Source: Amycolatopsis nigrescens CSC17Ta-90 (GTDB taxonomy: Bacteria > Actinomycetota > Actinomycetes > Mycobacteriales > Pseudonocardiaceae). Taken from it: a DNA stretch of 64,000 bases. The translations under genes and the position numbers were made by a program. The DNA lies in NCBI RefSeq assembly GCF_000384315.1, contig NZ_ARVW01000001.1, positions 5,766,157 through 5,830,156 on the forward strand, written 5' to 3'. Positions 51,591 to 61,654 of this stretch are shown here, in pieces (position 1 is the stretch's first letter; each line of letters opens with the position of its first letter). Under the pieces are notes generated by a model. The model was not told the origin of the DNA, did no database searches, and was given only the letters and a program-made list of their open reading frames with translations.

Positions 51591-52475
51591 TCAGGCGAGT
51601 TCGGCGATGGTGTTCGCGACCAACGTGCTGCCGTCCTCGGCCAGTTCGAGCCGCACGGTCAGCGCGCTCAGCTCGCCGAGCCGCCGCAGATGCGTGCCGC
51701 CGCACGGAATGGTGGGCGTCCCGTCCGGGAGCAGGCAGCTCCAGGTGCGCCGCGCGGTGAGCTCCGGGCCGGGCGCCGCGAGCTCCACCGGCGCGTCGGT
51801 GGCCAGCCAGCCGGCGAGCCGGCCGTTGACCCGCTCGCTCAGCTCGGGCAGCTCGCCGGCCAGCCCGTCGGTGCTGAACCCCTTCTTGCGCAAGGACTTC
51901 CCGATCCGGTAGGTGTCCGTGCTGCCGCCGGGGTGGATGCGCGACGAGGTGATCGCCAGCGCGTCGAAGTCCGGTGCGCCGAGCCCGTCGGTGCGCACCT
52001 CCTTGCGCCACCGGCCGGCGAGCACCGCGTTCAGCGCCAGCGCCATCAGATGGCAGCCGGTGTGCCCAGCGGAAAGCTCCCGCCGTCGCCTGGCGTCCAC
52101 CTGCAGTCCGGCCGGCGCGCCGGCCAGGTCGGTCAGGTCGGCATCCGATTCGACCACGTGCAGGACCAGCCAGCGCCAGCCCTGCTCGCCGCGCCGCACC
52201 GGGATGTCCTCGCCCACCAGCAACTCATCGGAGTCCTCGGCGGCCGCGCCGATCAGGCAGTCCAGCACGGTCAGCCGCCGGTCGCCGAGCACCAGCTGTC
52301 CGGTGTCGGCGGGCTGGTCGGGCCAGCCGCTGTCCAGCGGATGGAACGGCGTGCGGTCGGTGATCACCAGCCATTCGCCCGCCGTCTCCCGTGGCAGCAC
52401 GGCGAGCACGGTGGCGTCACCGTCGACGGCACCGGCCGGGTAGCCGACGTGGGTACTGGTCTGCGGCAAAGGCAT
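51591..52475 (-). CDS. AlaX-type alanyl-tRNA editing protein
   Basis: A 294-residue protein with the zinc motifs of the AlaRS/AlaX editing domain: HxxxH in 'RELSAGHTGCHLMALALN' and CxxxH in 'TPTIPCGGTHLRRLGEL'. It should hydrolyse mischarged Ser- or Gly-tRNA(Ala) in trans. The N-terminal half corresponds to the beta-barrel 'TDRTPFHPLDSGWPDQPADTGQLVLGD', a diverged version of the usual 'T.FyP.gGGQp.D.G' segment. ATG 52475 has GGAAAG eight bases upstream; ATG 52481 is an alternative. Confidence 0.87.
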   Translation of the reverse strand: MPLPQTSTHVGYPAGAVDGDATVLAVLPRETAGEWLVITDRTPFHPLDSGWPDQPADTGQLVLGDRRLTVLDCLIGAAAEDSDELLVGEDIPVRRGEQGWRWLVLHVVESDADLTDLAGAPAGLQVDARRRRELSAGHTGCHLMALALNAVLAGRWRKEVRTDGLGAPDFDALAITSSRIHPGGSTDTYRIGKSLRKKGFSTDGLAGELPELSERVNGRLAGWLATDAPVELAAPGPELTARRTWSCLLPDGTPTIPCGGTHLRRLGELSALTVRLELAEDGSTLVANTIAELA

Positions 52476-52500
52476 GAACATCGCTTTCCGGCCGGTAGTT

Positions 52501-52671
52501 GGTGAGCCGTTACTCGACGGCGATCCGTACGTCCCGCTGCTAACCTAGCGGTCGGCCAGGCTCGACACGGGGGACGTCTTGATCATCGGCAACCGGCGCG
52601 CGGTGCATGGCCGTTCGGAGTTCGTCGCGCGGTACGACGGCAGGGTGACCGGAACCAGGTTCGCCGTCTGA
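52501..52671 (+). pseudogene. Relic of a clavaminate-synthase-like 2-oxoglutarate/Fe(II) oxygenase
   Basis: The plus frame through 52561-52671 reads 'LDTGDVLIIGNRRAVHGRSEFVARYDG', which matches the C-terminal signature of TauD/AsnO-type oxygenases (the distal iron-binding His and the 2-oxoglutarate-binding Arg). An in-frame TAG at 52546 precedes it, a plausible further fragment 'GEPLLDGDPYVPLLT' lies upstream, and no catalytic HxD region is present. After 'YDG' the frame leaves the family pattern and stops at 52669-52671, overlapping the transporter ATG. The remainder of the gene is gone. Confidence 0.6.
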
Positions 52672-53597
52672 TGGCGGAGGACTCCGCGGTCGCACCCGTC
52701 TTCACCGGCCCGGCCGCCGCCCGCGGCCCGCGCGGCCGGTGGATCGCGGAGCTGGGGCTGGTCGGCGTGGCCGCGGCCTGGGGGCTGACCTTCACGGTCA
52801 TTCAGGACGCGGTCGTGGTGCTGGCGCCGCTGGCGTTCGTGGCGTACCGCTTCCTGGTCGCCGGGCTGCTGATGGCGGCGCCGTTCGCGGCCGGGCTGCG
52901 GCGGCTTTCCGGGCAGGGCTGGCTCGCCGGGGTGGTGCTGGGGCTGCTGCTGGTGAGCGGCTACGTCACGCAGACCATCGGACTGACGCACACCACGGCC
53001 TCCAGCGCCGGGTTCATCACCGGCCTGTACGTGGTGTTCACCCCGCTGCTGGGCTGGGTGCTGCTGCGGCAGGCGCTGCGGCCGTGGGCATGGGCCTGCG
53101 TGGCCGCGGCGACCGTCGGCCTGCTGCTGCTCTCCGGCTTCGGCGGCGGCTGGCACCCACTGGGCGACGGGCTGATGCTGGTCTGCAGCGTGTCCTTCGC
53201 GCTGCACATCCTGTACACGGACCGGGTGGTCCGGCGGTTCGAGGTCGGGCCGCTGGTCGCCGTCTCACTGACCGTCTGCGGGCTGGTGGCACTGGTACTG
53301 GCCGCGCTCACCGGCGACCTGAGCGTGCCCAGCGGCGGCCAGGTCTGGGTCGCGTTGCTGTTCACCGCGGTGTTCGCCAGCTCGCTGGCCTACTTCATGC
53401 AGTCGTTCGCGCAGCTGCGTACGTCACCGGCCAGGACCTCGCTGATCCTGGCCACCGAGCCGGTGTTCGCCGGCGTCTTCGGTTTCTGGCTGGCCGGCGA
53501 CCGGCTGTCCACCCTCGGCTGGGTAGGCGCCGGCGTGATGGCGCTGGCCATCATCGCCATGGAGGCCAAGCCGCCGCGACCAGCGAGCCCAACGTGA
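52671..53597 (+). CDS. EamA/DMT-family transporter
   Basis: A 308-residue membrane protein with ten helices in two EamA repeats ('ELGLVGVAAAWGLTFTVIQDAVVVLAPLAFVAYRFLVAGLLM' and 'VWVALLFTAVFASSLAYFMQSFAQLRTSPARTSLILATEPVFAGVFGFWLAGD'). Probably exports amino acids, metabolites or drugs. Its ATG overlaps the stop of the oxygenase relic. The 3' hairpin shared with bioF begins inside its final codons. Confidence 0.88.
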   Translation: MAEDSAVAPVFTGPAAARGPRGRWIAELGLVGVAAAWGLTFTVIQDAVVVLAPLAFVAYRFLVAGLLMAAPFAAGLRRLSGQGWLAGVVLGLLLVSGYVTQTIGLTHTTASSAGFITGLYVVFTPLLGWVLLRQALRPWAWACVAAATVGLLLLSGFGGGWHPLGDGLMLVCSVSFALHILYTDRVVRRFEVGPLVAVSLTVCGLVALVLAALTGDLSVPSGGQVWVALLFTAVFASSLAYFMQSFAQLRTSPARTSLILATEPVFAGVFGFWLAGDRLSTLGWVGAGVMALAIIAMEAKPPRPASPT

Positions 53598-53634
53598 CGT
53601 TCGGTCCCTAGAAGACACCAAACGTCACATTGGG
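53588..53634. terminator. Bidirectional hairpin between the EamA and bioF genes
   Basis: Arms of 18 nt (53588-53605 and 53617-53634; left arm begins CCCAACGTGACG) pair with two positions that remain G-U wobble in RNA, with an 11-nt loop. It overlaps the EamA stop codon and ends 4 nt before the bioF stop. Confidence 0.7.
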
Positions 53635-53637
53635 CCG

Positions 53638-54822
53638 CTACCGGGCGCCCTGCGGAGCGGCTTCGGTGATCACCTTGACCGCGGTCTCCACATCGGACTC
53701 GGTGAGGTCGGCGCGGGCGGTCAGCCGCAGCCGCGAGACGCCGTCCGGCACCGAAGGCGGCCGGAAGCAGCCGACTCGGACACCCTGCTCGGCGCAGCGC
53801 GCGGCCCAGGCGACGGCGTCCTCCGGCGAGGGTGCGCGCACCGAGATCACCGCGGCCTGCGGGGTGCTGACCGTGAACCCGGCCGCGCCGAGCTGCTCGG
53901 CCAGTGCGCCGGCCGCGGTCAGCACCTTGCCGGACAGCTCCGGTTCGGCGCGCAGCACGCCGAGCGCGGCCAGCGCGGCCGCGGTACTGGCCGGCGCAAG
54001 CGCGGTGTCGAAGATGAAGCTGCGCGCGGTGTCCACCAGGTGCTTGATCACCCGGCGCGGCCCCAGCACCGCACCACCTTGCGCGCCAAGGGATTTGGAC
54101 AGGGTGATGGTGGTGACCACGTCCGGTGAGCCGGACAGGCCGGCCTCGTGCACGGCCCCGCGGCCGCCTTCGCCGAGCACTCCGAAACCGTGCGCGTCGT
54201 CCACCAGCAGGCCGGCTCCGTGCTCGCGGCAGGCGGTGGCCAGCTCGTTCAGCGGGGCCAGGTCGCCGTCCACCGAGAAGATCGAGTCGGTGACCACCAG
54301 CGCGCGTGGTTTGCGCCGGGTGGACAGTGCGTGTTTCATCGCGGCCGGGTCGCCGTGCGCGACCGCGGCCACGTCCGAGCGGGACAGCCGGCAGCCTTCG
54401 ATCAGTGACGCGTGGATGTACTTGTCCGTGACGATCGCCGACTCGGCGCCGGAGAGCGCAGTGACTGCGCCCAGGTTCGCGGTGAAACCGGAGGAGAACA
54501 CCAGCGCCGCCTGCGTGCCGCAGAACTTGGCCAGCTCCTGCTCCAGTTCGGCGTGCAGTTCGGTGGAACCGGTGACCAGCCGGGAACCGGTGGAGCCGGA
54601 GCCCCAGCGCAGCGCGGCCGCTGCGGCCGCACCGGCGACCCGCTTGTCCCTGGCCAGCCCGAGGTAGTCGTTCCCGGCCAGGTCCAGTTCCGCCGACTTG
54701 GCCGCACGCGGGGTGAGCCGTCGCAGCAACCCGGCCTCGGCACGCTTGGCCGACTCGACGTCGATCCAGTCGAAGGTCTGCTCGGGTGGTGTCGGGGTGG
54801 TGCCTGGACCGGGTGCGTTCAC
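53638..54822 (-). CDS. bioF: 8-amino-7-oxononanoate synthase-like PLP enzyme
   Basis: A 394-residue alpha-oxoamine synthase. PLP lysine in 'VTTITLSKSLGAQGGAVLG', Asp/His pair in 'GLLVDDAHGFGVLGEGGRGAVHE', 'ALVFSSGFTANLGAVTALSG' and 'GNDYLGLARDKRVAGAAAAA' are characteristic of BioF, which condenses pimeloyl thioester and alanine for biotin. No other biotin genes are near, so a related aminoacyl-CoA ligase or synthase role is possible. GTG 54822 is the most likely start. Confidence 0.88.
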   Translation of the reverse strand: MNAPGPGTTPTPPEQTFDWIDVESAKRAEAGLLRRLTPRAAKSAELDLAGNDYLGLARDKRVAGAAAAAALRWGSGSTGSRLVTGSTELHAELEQELAKFCGTQAALVFSSGFTANLGAVTALSGAESAIVTDKYIHASLIEGCRLSRSDVAAVAHGDPAAMKHALSTRRKPRALVVTDSIFSVDGDLAPLNELATACREHGAGLLVDDAHGFGVLGEGGRGAVHEAGLSGSPDVVTTITLSKSLGAQGGAVLGPRRVIKHLVDTARSFIFDTALAPASTAAALAALGVLRAEPELSGKVLTAAGALAEQLGAAGFTVSTPQAAVISVRAPSPEDAVAWAARCAEQGVRVGCFRPPSVPDGVSRLRLTARADLTESDVETAVKVITEAAPQGAR

Positions 54823-54867
54823 GCCTGGCAGTCTCGCACTGGCGATTCCCCATGACGGAGTGAGGGC

Positions 54868-55581
54868 ATGACCGAACTGCTGCCGATGCCGGCCGACTGG
54901 CAGCGTGCGCTGGCCGTCGTCGCGCATCCGGACGACCTCGAGTACGGCAGTTCCGGCGCGATCGCACGCTGGACGGGCAAGGGGCGCGAGGTGCGTTATC
55001 TGCTCGCCTGCCGTGGCGAAGCCGGGATCGACGGCTTGGCGCCGGAGGAGTGCGCCGAGGTGCGCGAGCGGGAACAGCTGGCCAGTGCCGCGGTGGTCGG
55101 AGTGCGGGAGGTCGAGTTCCTGGACCACCAGGACGGCGTGATCGAGTACGGCGTGCCGCTGCGCCGCGACATCGCCGCCGCGATTCGCCGGCACCGGCCG
55201 CAGCTGGTGATCACCACCAACTACCAGCAGACCTGGGAGGGTGGCTGGCCGAACACCCCGGACCACCGCAACGTCGGCCAGGCCGTGCTGGACGCGATCG
55301 GCGACGCGGGCAACCGCTGGATCTTCCGCGACCTCGGCCTGGAGCCATGGGGCGGGGTGCGCTGGCTCGCCGTGCACGGTTCGCCGAACATCACGCACGC
55401 CGAGGACGTCACCGACACGATGGACCTGGCGGTCGCGTCGCTGCTGGAGCACCGCGCGTACCTGGCCGGTCTCGGCGACGAAGCCGGCGACCCCGACCAG
55501 TTCCTGCGCGAGTACGCCAGCGAGACCGGAACGCGTTTCGGCGGCGGGCTCGCCTGCGGGTTCGAGCTCATTTCGTTCTAG
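54868..55581 (+). CDS. PIG-L/LmbE-family N-deacetylase
   Basis: A 237-residue zinc deacetylase. The metal site is 'ALAVVAHPDDLEYGSSGAIARWTGKG' (AHPDD at about 20-24) with a later His in 'NTPDHRNVGQAVLDAI'. The family removes acetyl from GlcNAc-type substrates, including mycothiol precursors (MshB, Mca). This one is shorter than MshB and its substrate is unknown. A strong hairpin follows the stop. Confidence 0.88.
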   Translation: MTELLPMPADWQRALAVVAHPDDLEYGSSGAIARWTGKGREVRYLLACRGEAGIDGLAPEECAEVREREQLASAAVVGVREVEFLDHQDGVIEYGVPLRRDIAAAIRRHRPQLVITTNYQQTWEGGWPNTPDHRNVGQAVLDAIGDAGNRWIFRDLGLEPWGGVRWLAVHGSPNITHAEDVTDTMDLAVASLLEHRAYLAGLGDEAGDPDQFLREYASETGTRFGGGLACGFELISF

Positions 55582-55587
55582 GACAAG

Positions 55588-55624
55588 CAGAAGCGCGGCC
55601 GATCGAGGACCGGCCGCGCTTCTG
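55588..55624. terminator. Strong hairpin between PIG-L and DEAD-box genes
   Basis: A perfect 14-bp stem (CAGAAGCGCGGCCG at 55588-55601 against 55611-55624), 9-nt loop, followed by an AT-rich ATATAT run. Lies between convergent genes and should stop both transcripts. Confidence 0.85.
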
Positions 55625-55650
55625 ATATATCAGTCTGCTGATCCAGTCGG

Positions 55651-57129
<1,479 letters not shown>

Positions 57130-57401
57130 AAATGCCTCTCGGACGTGGCACGTCGCAAGGAGGCCCGGCTGCCCGCGCGCAGGCAGGGCAAGATGGTGTT
57201 GCTTAGGGCGTTCACAGGGACGAACCCGGCGCGTGGTGCGCCGTTTACGGGTGGATACCGCGAGCCATTCGGTTGGCTTGGCCGCGAAGAACACCACTCG
57301 TCCACGCCGCCGGTTGCGGTCTGTGATCAGCCTACCGGAGTGTGCTCGGAGGGCCCAATCCGAGGCACCGGTTGTGACCAAGGACGCGCAGCTGGGCCCG
57401 T
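57130..57401. other. 272-nt gap: probable long leader of the DEAD-box helicase gene
   Basis: Between the helicase start and the RIO-kinase stop there is no supportable gene on either strand. A long 5' untranslated region is common for cold-inducible DEAD-box helicases, so this could be a regulated leader. I see no named RNA family and no long perfect hairpin, so no more than position supports this. Confidence 0.35.
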
Positions 57402-58355
57402 TCACGGCAGCTCCGCGGCGCGGACCAGCGTGCTGATCAACCGGTCGGTGTCCAATATGTCCCCGGTCAGGCCGCGGGCGGAGAACCACTTCGCCAGATT
57501 GCGCACGTCCCTGACCATGAACTCACCGCCACGCGGGTTCGCCACCACGTCCACCACCTGCGGCAGGTCGATCAGCATCAGCCGGCCGTGGTGCACCAGC
57601 ACGTTGTAGGCGGACAGGTCACCGTGCGCGACGCCGGCACCGGCCAGCTGCTCCAGCGCGGAAACGGCCTGGAGCCAGAGTTCGTGGAGCTCGTCCGGGT
57701 CGGGCCGGAGTTGGGCCAGCCTTGGCGCGGCCTCGCCGTTTTCGCCGAGAAACTCCAGCAGCAGTTCGGTGCCGTCCCGCTGCACCGGATAGGGCACCGG
57801 CGCGCCGGCCTGCCACAGCCTGCCGAGCGCGGCGAACTCCGCGGCGGCCCACTGCTCGGCGATCAGGTTCCGGCCGAACGAGGTCCGGTTGCGCACGGCC
57901 CGCGACTCTCGCGAGCGGCGCAGCTTCCGGCCTTCCAGGTAGCCGGCGTCCCGGTGGAAGAGCCGGTGCTCGTCGTTGCGATAGCGCTTGGCGGCGAGCA
58001 GGCACTCGCGGGAACGGTCCGGCAGCCCGCGCCGGATCAGGTGCACGTCGGCTTCCTTGCCGGTCTTGAGCACGCCGAGCTCGGTGTCCACCGCGGCCAG
58101 TTCGGTGACCAGCCAGTTCGGATGTGGTGCCGGGCCGCGGTCGGCGTCGGCCCAGGTGGAGTACCGGTCGGCGCCGCCGGGCACCGTCGGCTCGGTGTAG
58201 GCGTCTTCGCGGACCCGGGCGAGCCGACCGCGTTCCTCTTCGGTCAGCCTGCCGCCGCGGGCGGGCTGACGCTCATCGTCGAACCGGCGTCGCCGGGCAC
58301 GGCGGGACTGCCGGTCGCTGAACTCTTCGAACTCTTCGTACGAGTGTTGTGACAC
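57402..58355 (-). CDS. RIO1-type serine protein kinase
   Basis: A 317-residue atypical kinase. RIO motifs: P-loop-like 'GVLKTGKEADVHLI' (family STGKEA), 'CLLAAKRYRN' with the ATP-binding Lys, catalytic loop 'GVAHGDLSAYNVLVHHG' and metal-binding 'LMLIDLPQVVDVV'. A basic N-terminal stretch ('RQSRRARRRRF') precedes it. Bacterial RIO kinases are uncommon relative to archaea and eukaryotes, where they act in ribosome maturation; the helicase downstream fits that theme. GTG 58355 is chosen for its GGAG site; GTG 58385 is an alternative. Confidence 0.88.
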   Translation of the reverse strand: MSQHSYEEFEEFSDRQSRRARRRRFDDERQPARGGRLTEEERGRLARVREDAYTEPTVPGGADRYSTWADADRGPAPHPNWLVTELAAVDTELGVLKTGKEADVHLIRRGLPDRSRECLLAAKRYRNDEHRLFHRDAGYLEGRKLRRSRESRAVRNRTSFGRNLIAEQWAAAEFAALGRLWQAGAPVPYPVQRDGTELLLEFLGENGEAAPRLAQLRPDPDELHELWLQAVSALEQLAGAGVAHGDLSAYNVLVHHGRLMLIDLPQVVDVVANPRGGEFMVRDVRNLAKWFSARGLTGDILDTDRLISTLVRAAELP

Positions 58356-58363
58356 TGATATAT

Positions 58364-58389
58364 CTCCGGTGGATGCTTGCCCCACCGGA
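58364..58389 (-). promoter_or_regulatory. Hairpin masking the RIO1 ribosome site
   Basis: On the minus-strand RNA TCCGGTGG (58382-58389 complement) pairs perfectly with CCACCGGA (58365-58372 complement), a 9-nt loop between. The right arm contains part of the GGAG ribosome site (58364-58367) of the RIO1 gene. The stop codon of the 18-codon leader ORF is only about 5 nt upstream of the left arm, so a terminating ribosome could open the hairpin. Confidence 0.55.
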
Positions 58390-58394
58390 CACGA

Positions 58395-58451
58395 TCAGCC
58401 TGGCGGGGCGGGCGGAAGGGCGAAGAGGACGCCCAGGACGGCGTTGCACAT
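58395..58451 (-). CDS. 18-codon leader peptide ORF upstream of RIO1
   Basis: The minus strand encodes MCNAVLGVLFALPPAPPG, with a near-ideal AAGGAGGTG ribosome site a few bases before the ATG. It ends 39 nt before the RIO1 start and just before a hairpin that hides the RIO1 ribosome site. The strong site on so short a frame, the proline-rich end (PPAPP can slow ribosomes) and the hairpin suggest a regulatory leader peptide rather than a functional product. Too short for statistical proof. Confidence 0.55.
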   Translation of the reverse strand: MCNAVLGVLFALPPAPPG

Positions 58452-58533
58452 CGGGCACCTCCTTCGGATCCGCCGGTTCACCGGCTCAGTCGGGAGAAAG
58501 GATCTCGCGGCCGTGACGCGACGGGCAACCGAT

Positions 58534-61431
58534 TTATCCAACTCGCCGCAACTCGCCGCGTGAGCTCACCTTCAGCTTGCGCAGCACGCTGGCCACGTGC
58601 TGCTCCACCGTCCGGCGCGACAGGAACAGCACGTCGGCGATCTCCCGGTTGGTGTGCCCCTGCCCGAGCAGCCTGGCCACGTCCCGTTCGCGCGGGGACA
58701 GTTCGTCGCCGTAGCCGCGTCGCCCGCGCCTGGAAGGCTGACCGGCGCCCCGCACCCGCAGCAGATGACGGCAGCGCGCCGCGTCCCTGGTCGCGCCGAG
58801 CGCGGCGAACTCCCCGGCCAGGGCGGCCAGCGCCTCGGCCTGCCCGTCCATCCCGGCGGCCAGCCGGCAGCCCGCCAGCCGCTCGGCGACCAGCGCGGCG
58901 TAGTACGGCGCGGGCAGCCGCTGGTAGCGCGCTTCGGCGTCTTCCAGGTAGGAGATCGCGGCGTCCAGATCTCCTTCGCAGGCGGCGAGCTCACCGCGGC
59001 AGCCCGCCAGTGCCGCATGCGTGATCGGGGCATCCAGCCCGGCCACCTCACGTGCCAGCTCGGCGACGAACACCCCGGCCTCCACGGCCCGCCCGGCCCG
59101 GCAGTACGCCTCCACCGCGGCCGGCGCCAGCTCCCCGGAGTATGCCCAGACACCCTTGCGCCGCAACAGATCCAGCCCGCGGTCCGCTTCCAGTGCGGCG
59201 GCCTCGTGGCAGTCCTGGTGCAGCAACATCCGGATGATCCAGCCGTGTGCCGCGAGCACCACCGGCGCGAACGCGTTGCCGGGAGTGGCCACACCGGCCG
59301 CGGCGAACCGGGCCGCCGCCCGTTCCCATTCCCCCTTGGCCACCGCCAGCATGCCGAGGATCAGCGAAAGCTCACTGGCCACCGGCAGCAGGTCGCGGTA
59401 CTCGTCGCGCAGCCGGGTGGCGCGCTCGGCCAGGCCGGTCCAGTTGCCGACCAGCCAGTCCACATGCGCCCTGGTGGAGCGGGCGGCGCTGACCACGTTC
59501 GGCGCGCCGCAGTCGGTGGCCAGCTGGATGCCGCTGTGCAGCATGCTGTCCGACCTGCGGTGGTAGCCGATCCACGAGCAGGCGTCCGCGACATTGCAGT
59601 GCAGCCTGGCCAGCTGCCGCTGCTCGGCCGCCGAGCCGAGCCGCTCCGGCACCTTGTCCAGCATCGCCCAGCCGACCGGGTCGCCGGCGTTGAGCCGGTT
59701 CGACACGTTGTTCGCCAGCAGCGTGGTGACCAGCAGCGGGTCGTCCGACTGCGCGATCAGCTCGTCCACCTTGTCCATCCAGCGCAGGTGCTCGGACAGC
59801 GGAGTGTCTCCGACGAAGGGTTCGGCCAGCACGGCCATGCCGCGACCGGCCAGCTCGGGGCGGTCGGCGAGATCGGCCATCGCCAGCTCGATCTCCACCC
59901 GGCTGGCCTCCAGGCCGTTCTCCTGCCGCACCAGCAACAGGCCGAGAGTCAGCCGTACCTCGCCGCTGAGGGTGCCGGAAAGCCGGTGGTCGGCGAGCAG
60001 CCGTTCCAGCGCCGCGCTGACCTCGTGCTCGGCGAGGCCGTTCAGCGAGACCCGGCTCAGCTTGACCGCCAGCCTGTCCACATCGGACAAGGCGAGGGCG
60101 GGACCGTCCAGCAGGGAGCACAGCAGCTCGGTCGCGGTGGACACGTCACCGACCTCCGACGCCTGGTCCGCGGCGGCCTCGGCATAACGGAGCCAGTCCG
60201 CGGACTCACCGGCCCGGCGGCTGTGCTCGGCCAGCTGGACCAACGGCTGCGGGTCGGCCGCGCGCAGGGCTTCGATGGCGCGGCGGTGCAGCTGCTGGCG
60301 ATCGGGTCCCGGCACGGTCCGGTACACCGCCTGCTGGGCCAGCGCGTGCCGGAACCCGTACCGGCAGTCGCGGATCTCTCGCAGCACGTTGCCCCGCAGC
60401 GCGCGGATCAAGGCCTGTCTTGCCCGGCCGGGAGGCACCCCGGCCACGGCGGCGAGCAGCTCACCGGAGGCCGGCACACCGAGCACCGCGGCGGCCTGGG
60501 CGAGCCGTTTCACCGCCACCGGCAGGCAGGCCAGCCGCTCGGCCATCGCTTCGCGCAGCAGGGCGGGCACCTCGACGCTGTCCAGCAGCCGCCGCGCGGC
60601 GGAGCCGTCGGTGCGTACCGAACCTTCGGCGGTCCGCAGCGCGTGCAGGGTCTCTTCGACCACGAACGGGATGCCCGCGGTGCGTTCGTGCAGGCGCGCG
60701 GCGAACTCGGCCGACACCGGCCCCTCGCCGAGGATCGCCGTGGTCAGCCCGCGCACCCCGGCCACGTCCAGCGGATCCAGCCCGACCAGCGCGCTGGTGG
60801 TGCCCGCAGCCGGGCGGAACGCGCTGCCCAGCGGTACTCCGCCGGGCAGGTCTTCGCCGCGGTAGCTGACCACCAGGCTCAGGTTCGGCGGCGGCTCGGA
60901 CATCAGGAAGCGCAGCAGCTGCCGCGACCCGTCGTCGGACCAGTGCAGGTCCTCCACCACCAGCAGCGCCGGGCCCAGCGCGGCGAGCAGCTCGCGGACA
61001 GCCCGGAACAGCCGGTGCCGCTGCGCCCTCGGGTCACCGAGCGGGAGCGGCGCCTCCGGCAGGAACCGGGCCAGTTCCGGCAGGAAGGCGCGGAGCGTGC
61101 CGGTCACCGGGCTCAGCAGTGCGGGATTGACCGTGTCACCGGCGTTTCGCAGGGCTTCGAGCACCACGCCGTAGGGGAAGGGCTCACGCAGCGGCTGGCA
61201 GTAGCCGATCAGGACCTTGCGGCGGCCGGCCTGGCGATCTGCGAGCAGCTCGGTGAGCAACCGGGTCTTGCCGACCCCGGCTTCGCCCTCGAGCATGACC
61301 ACCGACGGCGGCCGGGTGATGACCGAGATCAGCGTGCGGAGTTCTTCGGACCGCCCGACCAGCACCGGTGAACTCGTCCGCACCGCGGCCGGTGCCGGGT
61401 TCGTCCTGGCCTTTTTCGTCCCGTGTGTCAT
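58534..61431 (-). CDS. LAL-family LuxR regulator (large ATP-binding)
   Basis: A 965-residue regulator. An N-terminal AAA/STAND NTPase carries Walker A GEAGVGKT (49-56) and Walker B 'ALLVVEDLHWSDD' (about 173). A TPR-like helical middle follows (about 400-880), then a C-terminal LuxR HTH ('LSPRERDVARLLGQGHTNREIADVLFLSRRTVEQHVASVLRKLKVSSRGEL'). LAL proteins are usually activators of secondary metabolism or catabolic genes. It is divergent from the subtilase at 61655, its most likely local target. Confidence 0.92.
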   Translation of the reverse strand: MTHGTKKARTNPAPAAVRTSSPVLVGRSEELRTLISVITRPPSVVMLEGEAGVGKTRLLTELLADRQAGRRKVLIGYCQPLREPFPYGVVLEALRNAGDTVNPALLSPVTGTLRAFLPELARFLPEAPLPLGDPRAQRHRLFRAVRELLAALGPALLVVEDLHWSDDGSRQLLRFLMSEPPPNLSLVVSYRGEDLPGGVPLGSAFRPAAGTTSALVGLDPLDVAGVRGLTTAILGEGPVSAEFAARLHERTAGIPFVVEETLHALRTAEGSVRTDGSAARRLLDSVEVPALLREAMAERLACLPVAVKRLAQAAAVLGVPASGELLAAVAGVPPGRARQALIRALRGNVLREIRDCRYGFRHALAQQAVYRTVPGPDRQQLHRRAIEALRAADPQPLVQLAEHSRRAGESADWLRYAEAAADQASEVGDVSTATELLCSLLDGPALALSDVDRLAVKLSRVSLNGLAEHEVSAALERLLADHRLSGTLSGEVRLTLGLLLVRQENGLEASRVEIELAMADLADRPELAGRGMAVLAEPFVGDTPLSEHLRWMDKVDELIAQSDDPLLVTTLLANNVSNRLNAGDPVGWAMLDKVPERLGSAAEQRQLARLHCNVADACSWIGYHRRSDSMLHSGIQLATDCGAPNVVSAARSTRAHVDWLVGNWTGLAERATRLRDEYRDLLPVASELSLILGMLAVAKGEWERAAARFAAAGVATPGNAFAPVVLAAHGWIIRMLLHQDCHEAAALEADRGLDLLRRKGVWAYSGELAPAAVEAYCRAGRAVEAGVFVAELAREVAGLDAPITHAALAGCRGELAACEGDLDAAISYLEDAEARYQRLPAPYYAALVAERLAGCRLAAGMDGQAEALAALAGEFAALGATRDAARCRHLLRVRGAGQPSRRGRRGYGDELSPRERDVARLLGQGHTNREIADVLFLSRRTVEQHVASVLRKLKVSSRGELRRVG

Positions 61432-61546
61432 CGCCAGCTCCCGCTCTGCCAGCTCCCACCCGATTACCGGACCACATCGTCCGGTGGTTCGGAGCTTAAG
61501 TGCCTGACCGGAATGTCGGAACGTTTCGGGCCAGGCACGGAACTTT

Positions 61547-61577
61547 CGTAGGGCGGCAATAGATAAGTAGCCCTACG
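61547..61577. promoter_or_regulatory. Dyad in the LAL-subtilase divergent promoter
   Basis: CGTAGGGC (61547-61554) and GCCCTACG (61570-61577) are exact complements separated by 15 bp of AT-rich sequence. A second pair, TGCCTG (61501-61506) with CAGGCA (61532-61537), lies nearer the LAL gene. Placement in the 223-nt divergent gap suggests an activator or repressor site. Confidence 0.5.
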
Positions 61578-61654
61578 TAGCGAAGCCTCGCTTGTTCGGC
61601 CATATCGGGGGATCGACAGTGAAATCTCACGCCCGTTCTGGGAAAGGAAGCAGA

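Noticed and set aside
58597..61371. 924-codon plus-strand frame opposite the LAL gene
   Set aside because: Low-complexity Gln/Arg/Gly shadow; the minus strand has Walker motifs and a LuxR HTH.
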